Positions 30,600 to 54,200 of a stretch of 64,000 bases of DNA are shown here, piece by piece; position 1 is the stretch's first letter; each line of letters begins with the position of its first letter. The DNA lies in assembly GCA_964020155.1 (NCBI GenBank), contig OZ026552.1:1385001-1449000 (forward strand), read 5' to 3'. The position numbers and the translations under genes were made by a program. Under the pieces are notes generated by a model. It worked only from the letters and a program-made list of their open reading frames with translations, was not told the DNA's origin and did no database searches. The DNA is from Chondrilla cf. caribensis (Eukaryota; Porifera; Demospongiae; Chondrillida; Chondrillidae).

Positions 30600-32374
30600 G
30601 CACCATTGCTCTTTCCTCTATGTACCGAGATAGCCAATCTGAAATGGTCCTTTGTGTTGTTTTGCGAAGATCACTCAAGACAATTTTCATATTTTTATCT
30701 TGTCATTTTCTATGTGTATAACAAGTATTGAGAGTACCAAATTTCCAAAATTACATGATATGAAATTAGTACACATACAGTGTATATCAAGTGTGCAGTG
30801 CTGTGTACTGATGTAGAACCCTCTTTACTTGCTCTATATTCGCTAATGTATATTATATGTACATACATATAAAGTACATGATATATTATGTACTTGTCTC
30901 CTATGTGGCATTACGGTGTAACCTCCATGGTCTGACATGTACATATGTGAGCCAATATTGTGTGTTTAATCCAACCATATTCAAAGGTACAACCTGCATT
31001 TAGGTTATATGTACCCTGTAGGCTATATGCATGTAAGTGAGGTCTATAAATCTGATGCTTATAGTGAACCTCATACTCCAAAAACTGCCCAGTTAGAGTT
31101 CATTGACAAGTAAAAAAAAGTTGTTCCCATGAATACATGTATGTGATGAGGGGTGCCTTGGGAGGAATTCAAGGAGTAGTGGCATGGTGGTAGTCTTTCC
31201 TTGTAGATTAAAAATTTGAAAGCAAAGAAGAAGAATGAAGAGTTAAAGGTTATGTTTGAGGTGGGTAAACCTGCTCAGTGCATACCTTCTCATGTACATC
31301 TGTACGGCAATGTGTCTAAGGTACATACTGTATAGGTTATCCTGTACAAAATTGTATGTACCGGTACATGAAAATGTCTTTGAGGTATGTATGCATATGG
31401 GTTATACCTGAACATTATGTTTGTACTACATATAGGTAGGGTTGGGCGATATTCCGATTATACGATAATATCGCGATAATGATTTACACGATTATCGTAT
31501 CGCGAGTGATTGTCCAGCCCGCGATATATCGTATTGACGATACATCGCGGTTGGTGTAAAGCAGTAGCACTATCGACCCCTGCACTTGAATTATTTGGAT
31601 GTCTTTCTTAGGTTTAAAAGACCCTTCGCTGAAATTTTTACGGTCGTTGAAGCCGTTACACTCGAATTCTAGCCCATTTCTTATTCTCCGCGTTTCGAAA
31701 TCGGCCATGTTTTCTCGCGTAATATAAATTCATTGTTGCGGTTACACGTAATGACACATATTATCGAACGAGCGAGTCGAAATGTGAATTTTAATAACTA
31801 AAAAGTGTACTTCGGGCATATTCTGGGGTTATTATTATTGTTATTTCAAATATCACGATATTATCGTATATCGCGATATTTTGCTGCACGATAATCGTAT
31901 GTATCAAAAAATCAGTATCGCCCAACCCTACATATAGGTAAAACATGTTTGAGATATGTACATAAGTTATATCTGTACAGGATTGTATTATATTACACAT
32001 CATGGAAAACCTGACTTATTGTTATGTAATTACAGTTCAATTACTATTAGGTTCTGATGAAATTACATTACTTTTTGATATTATTGCAGTGACAAGTACA
32101 GTACTTGTACACGAGAATGTGTTGAAGCACGTGTACATACATGGCTTACATCTGTACAGGATTGTCTGTACGTAAATACATGTATGTGCATGTGATAATG
32201 TGTTAGAGATACATACCAAATGTACGTACGTAGGTAGATTGTACTTGTTACCCGTATCCTTAGAATTTGATAAGAAAGTTACTTCCTTTATCTGATCATG
32301 ACTATATACATTCATAGAACCTCCAGATACAATTTGGTGAGGTACTACAGAACAACACTGCAACTTGCCAGTAG
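30600..32374 (+). pseudogene. Coiled-coil gene copy 3, truncated
   Basis: Homology to the coiled-coil gene starts in its intron 5 (about 30005-30070). Exon 6 is cut after IANLKWS (from about 30631), with a jump into later intron sequence. Exon 7 (31207-31260, IKNLKAKKKNEELKVMFE) and exon 8 (32318-32374, NLQIQFGEVLQNNTATCQ, stop) remain open with good splice sites. Exons 1-5 are missing. This is an older, more diverged remnant than units 1 and 2 and carries a MITE in intron 7. Confidence 0.85.
31437..31932. mobile_element. hAT-like MITE, 496 bp, perfect 8-bp target duplication
   Basis: The ends are TAGGGTTGGGCGATATT and ATACTGATTTTT...CAGTATCGCCCAACCCTA, which form terminal inverted repeats. 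The exact 8-bp direct repeat CATATAGG flanks it (31429-31436 and 31933-31940). Eight-base duplications and this kind of TAGGGTTGGGC terminus are typical of hAT-superfamily non-autonomous elements. Subterminal regions are dense in CGATA and TATCG words. Neither unit 1 nor unit 2 has it. It has no transposase; a 74-codon antisense open frame (31708-31484) is probably incidental. Confidence 0.9.
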
Positions 32375-32379
32375 AGCAT

Positions 32380-32742
32380 CAATCTATGTACTTTAATTTT
32401 ATGTTGTGTTTAATGTAATATAATATTAATTTTATAATCCCTTCATAATATAATATACAGTGTGTGTACTATGATTATTATGTACAGTATTATGCATGTA
32501 TTAAATTGTTCACATTATTTAATAATTTATTATTATTATCATTATTTCGCAATATGACACACTGTATACGTACGTATGCACTTATTATAATAATTGCTGG
32601 TTCGAAGATATAAATTTTCAAAAATATTATAATGTATGGTTGCATGATTATATAGTGCTACATTAATTTTAAAGTTCAGTGTGAAGAGAAGTGGGAGTAC
32701 TAGCTAATGTTTATACGGTGTAAGTATTATGGAATATAATAC
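32380..32742. other. Convergent intergenic region between coiled-coil copy 3 and receptor gene A
   Basis: This AT-rich stretch contains no gene. TTTATT at 32526-32531 is an AATAAA on the minus strand and may be the receptor gene A poly(A) signal. The block ACGTATGCACTTATTATAAT (about 32570-32590) recurs at 26150-26170 and 47810-47835, showing that the coiled-coil gene and receptor were already neighbours before duplication. Confidence 0.5.
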
Positions 32743-44508
<11,766 letters not shown>

Positions 44509-46009
44509 GATTGATGACCGTCGACGTCGTCGCGTCACTTCTATCCGCAAGTCTGCCGGATTATTGCAATAGATCCTGTATAAAAGTCCTATCTCCTCAG
44601 CCCACGGATGTGTCTATTGAGTACTATAGAGTCTGACCGACTATGAATATGTTTATATGGGTCCGATCACATTCATTGACAAGCTGATAATTGTATAATT
44701 AACTCGATCGTTCCATTCATGTGCTCCATGTATGTAATACCATGCCTAGGATGCATATTAATATAAAGGGACAAATCTGTTTACTATTCAGTCAACTTTT
44801 ACATTCAATTTGGCATGTACAGAGTTCAACACTACATACACTGAGGTCTACTATTCACAATACAATGATTTTATTCCTTTCGTATTTAGCTACAATAGCA
44901 ACACTATTAACCTTCACTATACCTGTTGGAGAATTGAGGTTGGCAACTTTTACCTGATCTACATATATACTCTCCACTTGAATCATGTGAAAACGGAAAC
45001 TTCATGGGCACCAGCTGATGGTACAGCAGCATGGCCATCCTCAGCAGTAAGTATTCCACGTAAACACTTCAACACATCTTAACCAAACCCTACAATAAAC
45101 TGACCATCTCATTAGAAAGCACAACGGACTTGCTATCACAAACATACACTCTACGGCTCTTGAAGTTGGTCTGGCCTCTTCATCCCCTGTATACACATAT
45201 CCTATGTTTAAAATTGTCACAAATAAACAAAAATTATTGTAAAATACTGTTCACCGCCAATCCATTCGGATGTTCAAGTTCACACCTATATCCAAAGTAT
45301 TGCTAATAAGATACAAGTAGGTACACTTTGAAGTTACAGTCAATGACATTAACTACAACTGTAGTCAGTAGAGTTCCATCCTTTCTGATGAACTGACCTG
45401 CAAACTCATATAAGCATATTATATGACTGCTGTTACCCAGTTACAAATTCATGCTATAAGATTTCTTGTTTTCTTGATTTGCTTACTACATGTACACTTA
45501 GTCTACTACAGCAAACCAACTAATGCTCAAATGTGGTTTGTTAAGCAGGAATTTGTCTTCAGGGTTAACACGTTTCCACTTTTCTACTATAATTGTGAAT
45601 CAAAATAAAAAATTGAATTGTGTCATTGTCAGCACACACAGACACACCTTAATAGAAATTGAGCAACAAGTTAGCATATATGTATAAGTTCTATTTACTA
45701 TCATCTCTTCCATTTACTATCACTCTATCTGCTGCTCACTGTCACTTAGTCTGTTTATTTCTGATAACAGTTGGTTTTGAAAATACACTGTGAATGACTA
45801 AATTGAAGTCATTAAGTACATTAATGCAGCCATACACATTACAACTGTACACATTTGAGAGATCCATATTATAAATGTAGTATAGTGTACACTTAGTGTC
45901 CTTAAGTTTGTGTAAGATGCTCCTCAACTAATGCACCTCTCCAGAAGACCAGGTCCTACAGGCCTTGTAGTGAATGAAGACATGCAATGTCACAATCCTT
46001 CACAGTGTG

Positions 46010-46150
46010 GAAATGGGGAGTTTAAGGGTGGGCCAGGTACAGAGGGCTTCTGTAAACATGACCAGACAAAACTTCATTCCACTCAGACATAGATCCTGTT
46101 TACACCAACCCAGTCAGGATACATGACCCACAAATTCATGGCCCACCCTG
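46010..46150. mobile_element. MITE-like element with GGGTGGGCCA / TGGCCCACCC termini, copy 1
   Basis: This short element starts AAGGGTGGGCCAGGTACAGA and ends TTCATGGCCCACCCTGG, giving inverted ends of about 10-11 bp. It is repeated 815 bp downstream. Confidence 0.55.
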
Positions 46151-46395
46151 GTCGTTGCTTATTTTAGGCTTCATAAAGTAAGAACTGGCTATACCATCTA
46201 TGAATTCAATTACATCAGGAACTTCAGTGAGATGCTTGACTAATGTAACACCACTTGTGTTTCTGCATGCTGGGCATTTTTAATTTACTTCAAATATGCC
46301 AGTGTGATCTGACCAAGGTTATATTTTGGGTCATTTAATCAGAATTAGACTCAATTACACAGTCTGTACAAAATTATCATCATCCCAGATAATAT

Positions 46396-46557
46396 ATACA
46401 TTGAATTCTCGTTAATCTGCCTCCTCATTATCTGCTACAATTTCCCAATGACAATATACAAGTACCATTGTATATCCAGTTAATCTGCCAAACTCATTAT
46501 TCACCATGTTCGTCAAAAATGAATTGTGGTAGATTAACGAGTATTCACTGTATATTT
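46396..46557. mobile_element. MITE-like element with long inverted termini (TCGTTAATCTGCC)
   Basis: ACATTGAATTCTCGTTAATC at the left faces GATTAACGAGTATTCACTGT at the right. The element is about 160 bp with TA-rich flanks, and a similar end lies at about 4848. There is no coding capacity. Confidence 0.65.
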
Positions 46558-46829
46558 TAACTTGGAATTTTGGTGGTCGGTTTAGGAAATACACTTTTCA
46601 GCCTGGATTACAGGTCTGGAATAAATATACCCACTGCTCATTACACATTAAGGGACTTATAATTATATTCTATATAATTGACAGATTTCTGTATTGGTTT
46701 TGTACTACTACCACTACTACATTACTGCAATTATTCATAATCAGTATTATTATTATAATAGTAACAGTAATAATGAAAGCATACTATGGGTTTGTTTCTA
46801 ATTTGAATACACTCTCTCCGTCACAGTTC

Positions 46830-46980
46830 AGAAGTGGGGATTTCGAGGGTGGGCCAGTTACATAAGGCTTCTGGAAACATGACCTGACACAAATTCATTC
46901 CATTCACTGACAGACATAGTTTCTGTTATCACCAACACAGTTTGGATGTGTAGCCTACATATTCATGGCCCACCCTGCTT
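46830..46980. mobile_element. MITE-like element with GGGTGGGCCA / TGGCCCACCC termini, copy 2
   Basis: GAGGGTGGGCCAGTTACATA to TTCATGGCCCACCCTGC is a diverged copy of 46010-46150. The flanking sequence downstream (TTAGACTCAATTACACA) is also shared, so the two arose by an 815-bp tandem duplication rather than by independent insertion. Confidence 0.55.
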
Positions 46981-47876
46981 TTTTCTGGTTTTGTTAGTTG
47001 ACAATAGCTGACAATATGTATATATAATATGTATTTTAATTGGATTAAGAAACCTAGGATTGATTAACACCATGTATTCCATTGCTGTACATTTTCAATC
47101 TACTTCATCAATGCTGCTCTGGCATGACTAAGGTCATATAAGTCGAGTCATATTCAGTCATTATTATAATTAGACTCAATTACACAATAAATTGGAATTA
47201 TTCCAGATGATATATTTGGACTTCTATTCAAAAAAATATTCAGATTTCTGTTATGGTTTGTGTACTACTTGTATCACAATAGTAACAATAATTATTATCA
47301 ATAAATAATTATCATATTATTATTATAGTAGCAGTAATAATAGAAATAATAGTTACTATATATGTCTCATGAAATTCGTGATATATACTATATCATGTAT
47401 CCCATCGCAACAAGGTCTATACTGATGTGTCCTACAGCCACATATGTAGTTATCACCATTGTTAGAAAACATGCATAACTTGTACGTTAATTTAATATGT
47501 TGTATGTATGTAATATATGGTGCATGCATGAGTTTAAACTTAAGTTCACAAGTATGTATCTAGCGCATTGTCATGTACAATACATGGTACATACATAATG
47601 TACAGTGGAACCTATGTACAGTATGTACCTTAGACACATATGGCCAGACACATGTACATACAATATAATTTCAATTGTCCTGAAAGCAAAATTCCTTGGT
47701 TTAATTTGTAAATCAGTTGTAATTAGAGATATTCAACATACATCATTTAATTCAGTTTTGTATAGTATTACGTATATTATGTATGAACCATATCATTGAC
47801 ACATAATGAGTATGTATGTATGCACTTATTAATTCTTATAATATGAAGTTCAGTGTGATAATTATATGAAATATTT

Positions 47877-50800
47877 TCAAAGTTCAGCTTCTTCAAATTC
47901 AATACCACCAACAGTACTGCCACTGCCTTTATCATTCAGCTGCAATAAAACACAATTTGTTTTGAATATTGAAATTTTAGCATTTACACTTCATATATAC
48001 ACTAAGTCTTGTGTTAATATGTAATTTTTGTAATTGGTATCTTCACTTTTGCAAAATATAATACATGAACATAATAATATTAAATTACATGTGATTTTAT
48101 CTTTTTACATTACAGTATATAGATGCATGTTAAATTAGTGGAAGGTGAAATAATGGGAAAAATTCTGAATTCCAATTCTAGTGTTATCGATGTATTCATG
48201 CAATGTGCAAACATGGCACAAGTAGTATTATACCGAATGTGCTAAACTATCTCCTGTCTACGACAGCAATATGTCTGATATTGAGTGGGGCTTGAAGACA
48301 CATAGAAATTTTGAAAAATTTGAAGTTTTAAAAATTCTTGATCAAATCAAACTGAAGATAAGGCAGTGATAAAACGGCCTTGGATAATGTTGGTTCAAGT
48401 AACAGGTGCTTACTGGACATTGTGTGAGAATGGAAAAAGTACGTATTGCACTATATGCCTATTGACAAAAGAGGTCATGTATATTTGATTTGGCCTCATT
48501 CAGCAGGCAGTATCACTGATATCAACCCTGGTGCCATCTTTGATGTACACCCATGTAATACAAATACAAGTAATAGTTGTACCCCGCTTTTGGTCGGTAC
48601 ATGGGAAATGTACTGAGCCGATATCAGTTAATTAACCGAGGGCGCAGCCCGAGGTTAATTAACTGATATCGGCCGCTCAGTACATTTCCCATGTACCGAC
48701 CAAAAGCGGGGTAAGAACTATTATGTATCCCGTTCAATAGCACGATTGCGAGTAGCGGAGATGGATTTCGTTCCCGATATCGAAAAAGACGATTTTCTCA
48801 AAGAGCTGGAGGTGGCTATCAACCCATTCAGATGGCATCTTGGCCGCCCGTACTTCCCGAACCAACGAGCGTCAGGACACTTATCGAACGAACGAGGAAA
48901 ATGGCCGAATCCACGAGCCTTGGAATATTTACCGAGCGAACGAAGAAACTCATCGAACCAACGAGTTTCAGAGTATTTACCGAACGAACGAGGAAACTTG
49001 CCGAACCAACGAGGCTTAGAATACTTACCGAACGAACGAAGCAACGGTTATGGCTTCTTCTAATAGAAAATCCGAGAAACAACCTTTTTCAACCCCCGTT
49101 GAGAACGTCGAAGAATGGCTCGAGCCAAGAATACAGCCGAGAATACACAATGGGCACATAACAATAGCTGTTGATTAATTAATACCAGTCACTTAAAAAC
49201 CGGGGTACATCACTAATAGGGTCAGTGTTGTACCCCAGTACATCGCGAATGTACTCCAGTCGGTCCCTTTAATCTTAAGTGACAATATCACCAATCGGGA
49301 TACATGTACACATACAGTATACAGATCACACGAAATATGTTTCCAAGTCCTACAGAGCTGACACTCACAATACTATCATCTTTGACTTCACTTAAATCCA
49401 CCTCCACATTGTGTGCACTGCTTGGTTGGATCTTTTTGTCCAGTACTGTGGACTTGGATGTACTCATATTTGCCACCACACTGCTCAGATCCAGCTTAAC
49501 CTCACCAGAAGGGTTCTTCACCAGAGCATACATCTATACACAATGAATCCAGTATTAAATTTTAAATTAATGATTACACAGAATGGAATCTATGTGTACA
49601 TTCTATGTATGGGATGAATTATAATTATGTATTAACACTAGAATACTATTGTGGTTTCGTGCATAACTATGGTACAATACCCAGGTGTGGGTTATATTGT
49701 GGACAAGGAATCCATGACTCCACTGACCATACATTCATCACAATCCATACATGGAGGTGGAGGTGAGCACATTAGCAATTCATAATAATCTAAAGAATGG
49801 TATATTTTCATTTGGTTTCCTCCAAATTCACATTATGTTCAGTAAAAATAACAGCACTGATAAGCCAATGAGAATGTTTCTGAATCTGAATTAAAGGACC
49901 CGAATTGTTGATAACCAGATACAAATTTAAGATCAAAGAAAGATAAAAGAATCCTCTTAGCTATTTGTTGAAAAACCACATATAACAAGTACAATCCTCA
50001 CCTTTGGCACAAAGTTGATACACAACAGCACAGTGACTGTGAGCATCAGGATTGCTCCCATCACTCCATACAGAGCATCAGCGTTCTGATAGAGCAGCAC
50101 AATAATTGGAGTCAGAGCTACGCACGCCACAACAATGGTGTAGACGGAGAAGAGGATGACTCGATTGTCAATCAGTTCCCTTATCTTGATCTTTCTGTTC
50201 TCAAACACAAAGAACAGACTGAGCACCAACTCTCCAGCCTTGAACCCAACTAGAATTGGTAGCCATATTGAACTAGACTCGGAAGAACAGATTTCAATTT
50301 CCCTTGGTATTTCCCCTTTCTGTTTGTAAGACAAGCAACCATTACTAGCAAATAATGTACTGTATTCTCTATTTCACATTATAGCAATATAAGATTTTTA
50401 CTATGAAAGCTCACCTGGTCCATCACAATCTAACGTACGTAATGTAGATTGTATATTATTAGATCAGTACATATTTTATACATTTTTTTATTATAATATC
50501 ATTATTGTTTGTCTGCTTTGTGTATGTGTGTGTGTCCATGTGTGAGTGTCTGCATGTGTATATAATATTATGTGTGTGTGCACGTGCGCATGTGTGGTGT
50601 GTGTGTGTGTGTGTGTGTGTTTGTACACATACATAATAAATTCCACAGGCATGAATACAAATACACAGAACATTTGTACAATATATACAATATATATACA
50701 ACAATATATTATGTGGAATATGTGGAATATCTTCAAGATAACATTATACCAAATGTCACACACAATGACTGATCACTCACTGTAGGTGGTAGCTCTACTT

Positions 50801-51030
50801 TGTTGAGTCTCAGGCGTGCTGTTGGGATTGCAGTTACTGTGAAGAGGAATATCAAATCAACCATGACAGCCACTCCAATGAGGAGGAACATGTGCCAGTC
50901 TTGAATGGTCTACAATGTGCGAAGAGGAGAAAGGAATTTATAATATTGTATTGACAGTGTATTTATGTAGGTCACGTTTTATTGATAGTGTGTGTGTGTG
51001 TGTAAGTATGCATTGTGTTTGTGTGTTGTG

Positions 51031-51095
<65 letters not shown>

Positions 51096-51184
51096 ATGTG
51101 CATGTGTATGTGGGCTCATGTGTGTATGTGTGCCTGGGTGTATGTGTGTGTGTCTGTGTGTGTGTGCTTGTGTGTTTGTGTGTA

Positions 51185-51218
<34 letters not shown>

Positions 51219-54200
51219 TGTGTGTCTGTGTGTGTGCATGTTTGTGTGCTTGTGCCCGTGTGTGTGCGTGTTCGCATGTGTGTCTTTGCGTGTGCGTGTT
51301 TGTGTCTGTTTGTGCATGTGTGTGTGTGTTTGTGTGTGTGTGTCTGTGCATGTGCGTGTTTGTGCGTGTGCGTGTTTGTGTGTGTGTGTGTGTGTGTGTT
51401 TGTGTGTGTGCGTGCGTGCGTGCGTGCATGCGTGCCTGCGTGCATGCATGCGTGCGTGTGTGTACATATTATGCATATATTGATATCATATTATTATACT
51501 CCTATGCATTGTTTACCCCCTTCCATGTAAAATGTACTCACCTTAGTTTTCTTGTCCTTCTTTTGCACTTTGAGATTCTTAAAGATGTAGTAGACTCTGA
51601 AGGACTTTGCAACTACTGAGCCGTAGGCCAAAGTGAAGGCAATTGTTCCAATCCATATTCGGATTTGACACAGAGCATTCACACCACGACCTTCTACCAG
51701 TTTATCATTGATCCCCAGTAGAATTACGAGAATGTACATCAGAATGATACCGGCAATGAACACAATGTTCAAGTTTGGACTGGATAGTTTCACCAATCTA
51801 AGAAAAATCATAAAATGTTATAATTGGAACACAGTTGATTTCCTGTATGCTTCTTCTATTGTGAACCACAGTATTATATGAAATTCTTCTGAATCAACTA
51901 TTTCTGTTCTATTTATATAAAATGTTAAATATGTACATGTGTTTAGTGGCAGCCACATGTTATTGGATGATCTTCTATTATGGCTGTCAAGAACTATTTC
52001 ACCTTGCTTTAAATTCTCTAGCTCTCTTTTGCTTTGCAAAATTTGATGCAGGTGGGTTATAATTATGTTAATACTTGATAAGTATAAGTACATGATTATG
52101 TATTTTGGAAACTCGGTGACTTTATTTACTTCAATAATGGCTCTAATTGTTATAACTTACCTGCCTCTGTTGCATATACATGCCTATACATTTCAAAGAT
52201 GTCCTTGCTAATGTTATTACAGGACCAGATGCAAGAAGTTATAGGGCTTGAATTCATCACTTGTAACTATGGGTAATCTTTATTTTAACTTTTATGTTAA
52301 CATAATAGTATAATACACGTACATAATTGAAGAAACTAAGGTACTCACTATTTAGAAAGGGAAATGTACATATCCAAAAAGCATACAACACACATTTATA
52401 CAAACTCAAACAAGCTACTTACGTTTTCTTTCTGAAGACAATGTTGAACATGAGGCAGACAAGGGCAAAGACTATCCCAACCACACACAAGATGGTGTAC
52501 ACAACAAACAGAGGCAGACTACGTTTTTGCTGATGATAGCTCATGGGTATCCCACCTAGCAACAGCACATAAGGATAATATGGTAAGCTGGTCAGACACA
52601 CCATTGGCAGTACCCTAGTAACTAGTGATTATGATACTATCGTGATCATCATTATGATAACATTGTACTGAAAGCATCTGAGACAGTTGAAGGTGTTGAG
52701 AAAGTCCAAAACATATCGTTGGCGTTTGTGTGCATGCAATTGCATGTACATGTGATTGTTCTATTGCACACATCCAGTATGTGCACAGCAATAATTATGT
52801 ACATATAGTGTCAATACAGAATACACAACACATGCATCTACGTAATAATATTATATGAATACAAGTTACCAATCCACATAATGAGTATTATACGTAATAT
52901 GGTACACTAAACACACTATGTCGTCATACCTACGCAAGTACCAGTGAAGCAAATATATGTGTGCATCATGGATGAGCTGCTAACAGAATGTGAGCATCTC
53001 GTTCTCACCAGGAAACAGTGGTAGTTTATTTTGGAATATCACCAGTTCTTCAGTACTTTGATTTGTGAAACCAACATACACTCTCTTCAGTGCTAAATAA
53101 TACAAATGAATAGAATTTAACCATGTCCATGTGGATTCCAGATGGTTCCCCAGCCACCTACAGATGATGCCCCATCTCAAGATGGCACCCTTCTCACCCC
53201 ATTGCTTTAGATTCCTTCTTTTATGCTCGATATTGTTTCTAATATGTAAGATGCTTAGTCAGTTGTTGATGCCATTGGCCAAATGACGGGGAGGGGTTGC
53301 TTGCGAGCAATGTTTCAGAATTAAAGTAATAATAATAAGCCCATAATTGCATAGGTTGAGGTTAAACCCTTGCAGATGTACCCCTCCTATCACCATTGTA
53401 TTGTGTACTGCACTCACTTCCATTGTCTGGTCTGTACTGATAGTACCTCAGTTCTGGTTTACGGTCTCCATTTGGAAGTAATTTGAACAAACCCTACAAA
53501 ATGCTTAATGTAATGTATACATACACAATATTAACAACATAATATAGCATAATATAACTATAGTTGGACTGTTGCAAGGTGGATGCAATAATATTGTCTG
53601 AAGTTACATGCATTTGATACATCTAAATTAAGGATTTGGAGAGAACTTCATAAACACTGGTGTACAAAGAATCATTAGGAATTTTCATAGGCTTTTTTGA
53701 GTGCAAGACATTATAGAAAAGTACATTACACTAGTATATACACAAGAGAATTTGAGTGGGGAAGTTGGTGCCTTATATTAATGGCAGAAAAATCAAAGGC
53801 TTGTGCAAGACCATGCAAATATCAGCATAGTAGCATGTGAACTCATGTACTTTCCAATCTGTAATGTACAATTCTATTGTACCTGACACTGGAGGTACAC
53901 ATTATCCCATTAGTGAAATCAGACACTCATTAGCAGTTCCACCATTCGAAAATTCTTTGTTTTGTTTCATGTTTCAACTAAGTGAACATGTTTTCAGTCC
54001 TTTATTCTTTGATTTTCAAATTATTTTTTGTTGTATGAAATAGAATAATCATTTTTATACTGGAAGAGCACAGTAAATATTGGAAGTAGTTACTCACAGA
54101 TGCTCCGTCAAATGTAATATTCAGTGCAGTCTGGTAAAATAACTCCTTGATGATAGTCCCATTTTGGTTGTCATAATCAAAATCCAAAAGTGAATGTGGA

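Larger units (their letters stand above)
44600..47876. other. Intergenic region between receptor genes A and B
   Basis: The first 550 bp (about 44700-45250) match the upstream flank of gene B (about 59600-60150), including GATCGTTCCATTC and CAATTTGGCATGTACAGAGT. Some of this is therefore probably shared promoter or upstream sequence. The remainder holds small mobile elements and no gene that I can support. Confidence 0.5.
48577..49270. mobile_element. Inserted block with 134-bp palindrome and 48-bp coding-like minisatellite
   Basis: This lies in the last intron of receptor gene B and is absent from the same intron of gene A. It begins GTTGTACCCCGCTTTTGGTC and has a related direct word, GTTGTACCCCAGTACATCGC, near its right end (49229). 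It contains the palindrome 48580-48713 and a short open frame starting in LRVAEMDFVPDIEKDDFLKE (48746). About four 48-bp repeats (48850-49050) then read as LPNERGNLPNQRGLEY-type 16-residue units. The block is richer in CpG than its surroundings. The element class is unknown. Confidence 0.65.
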
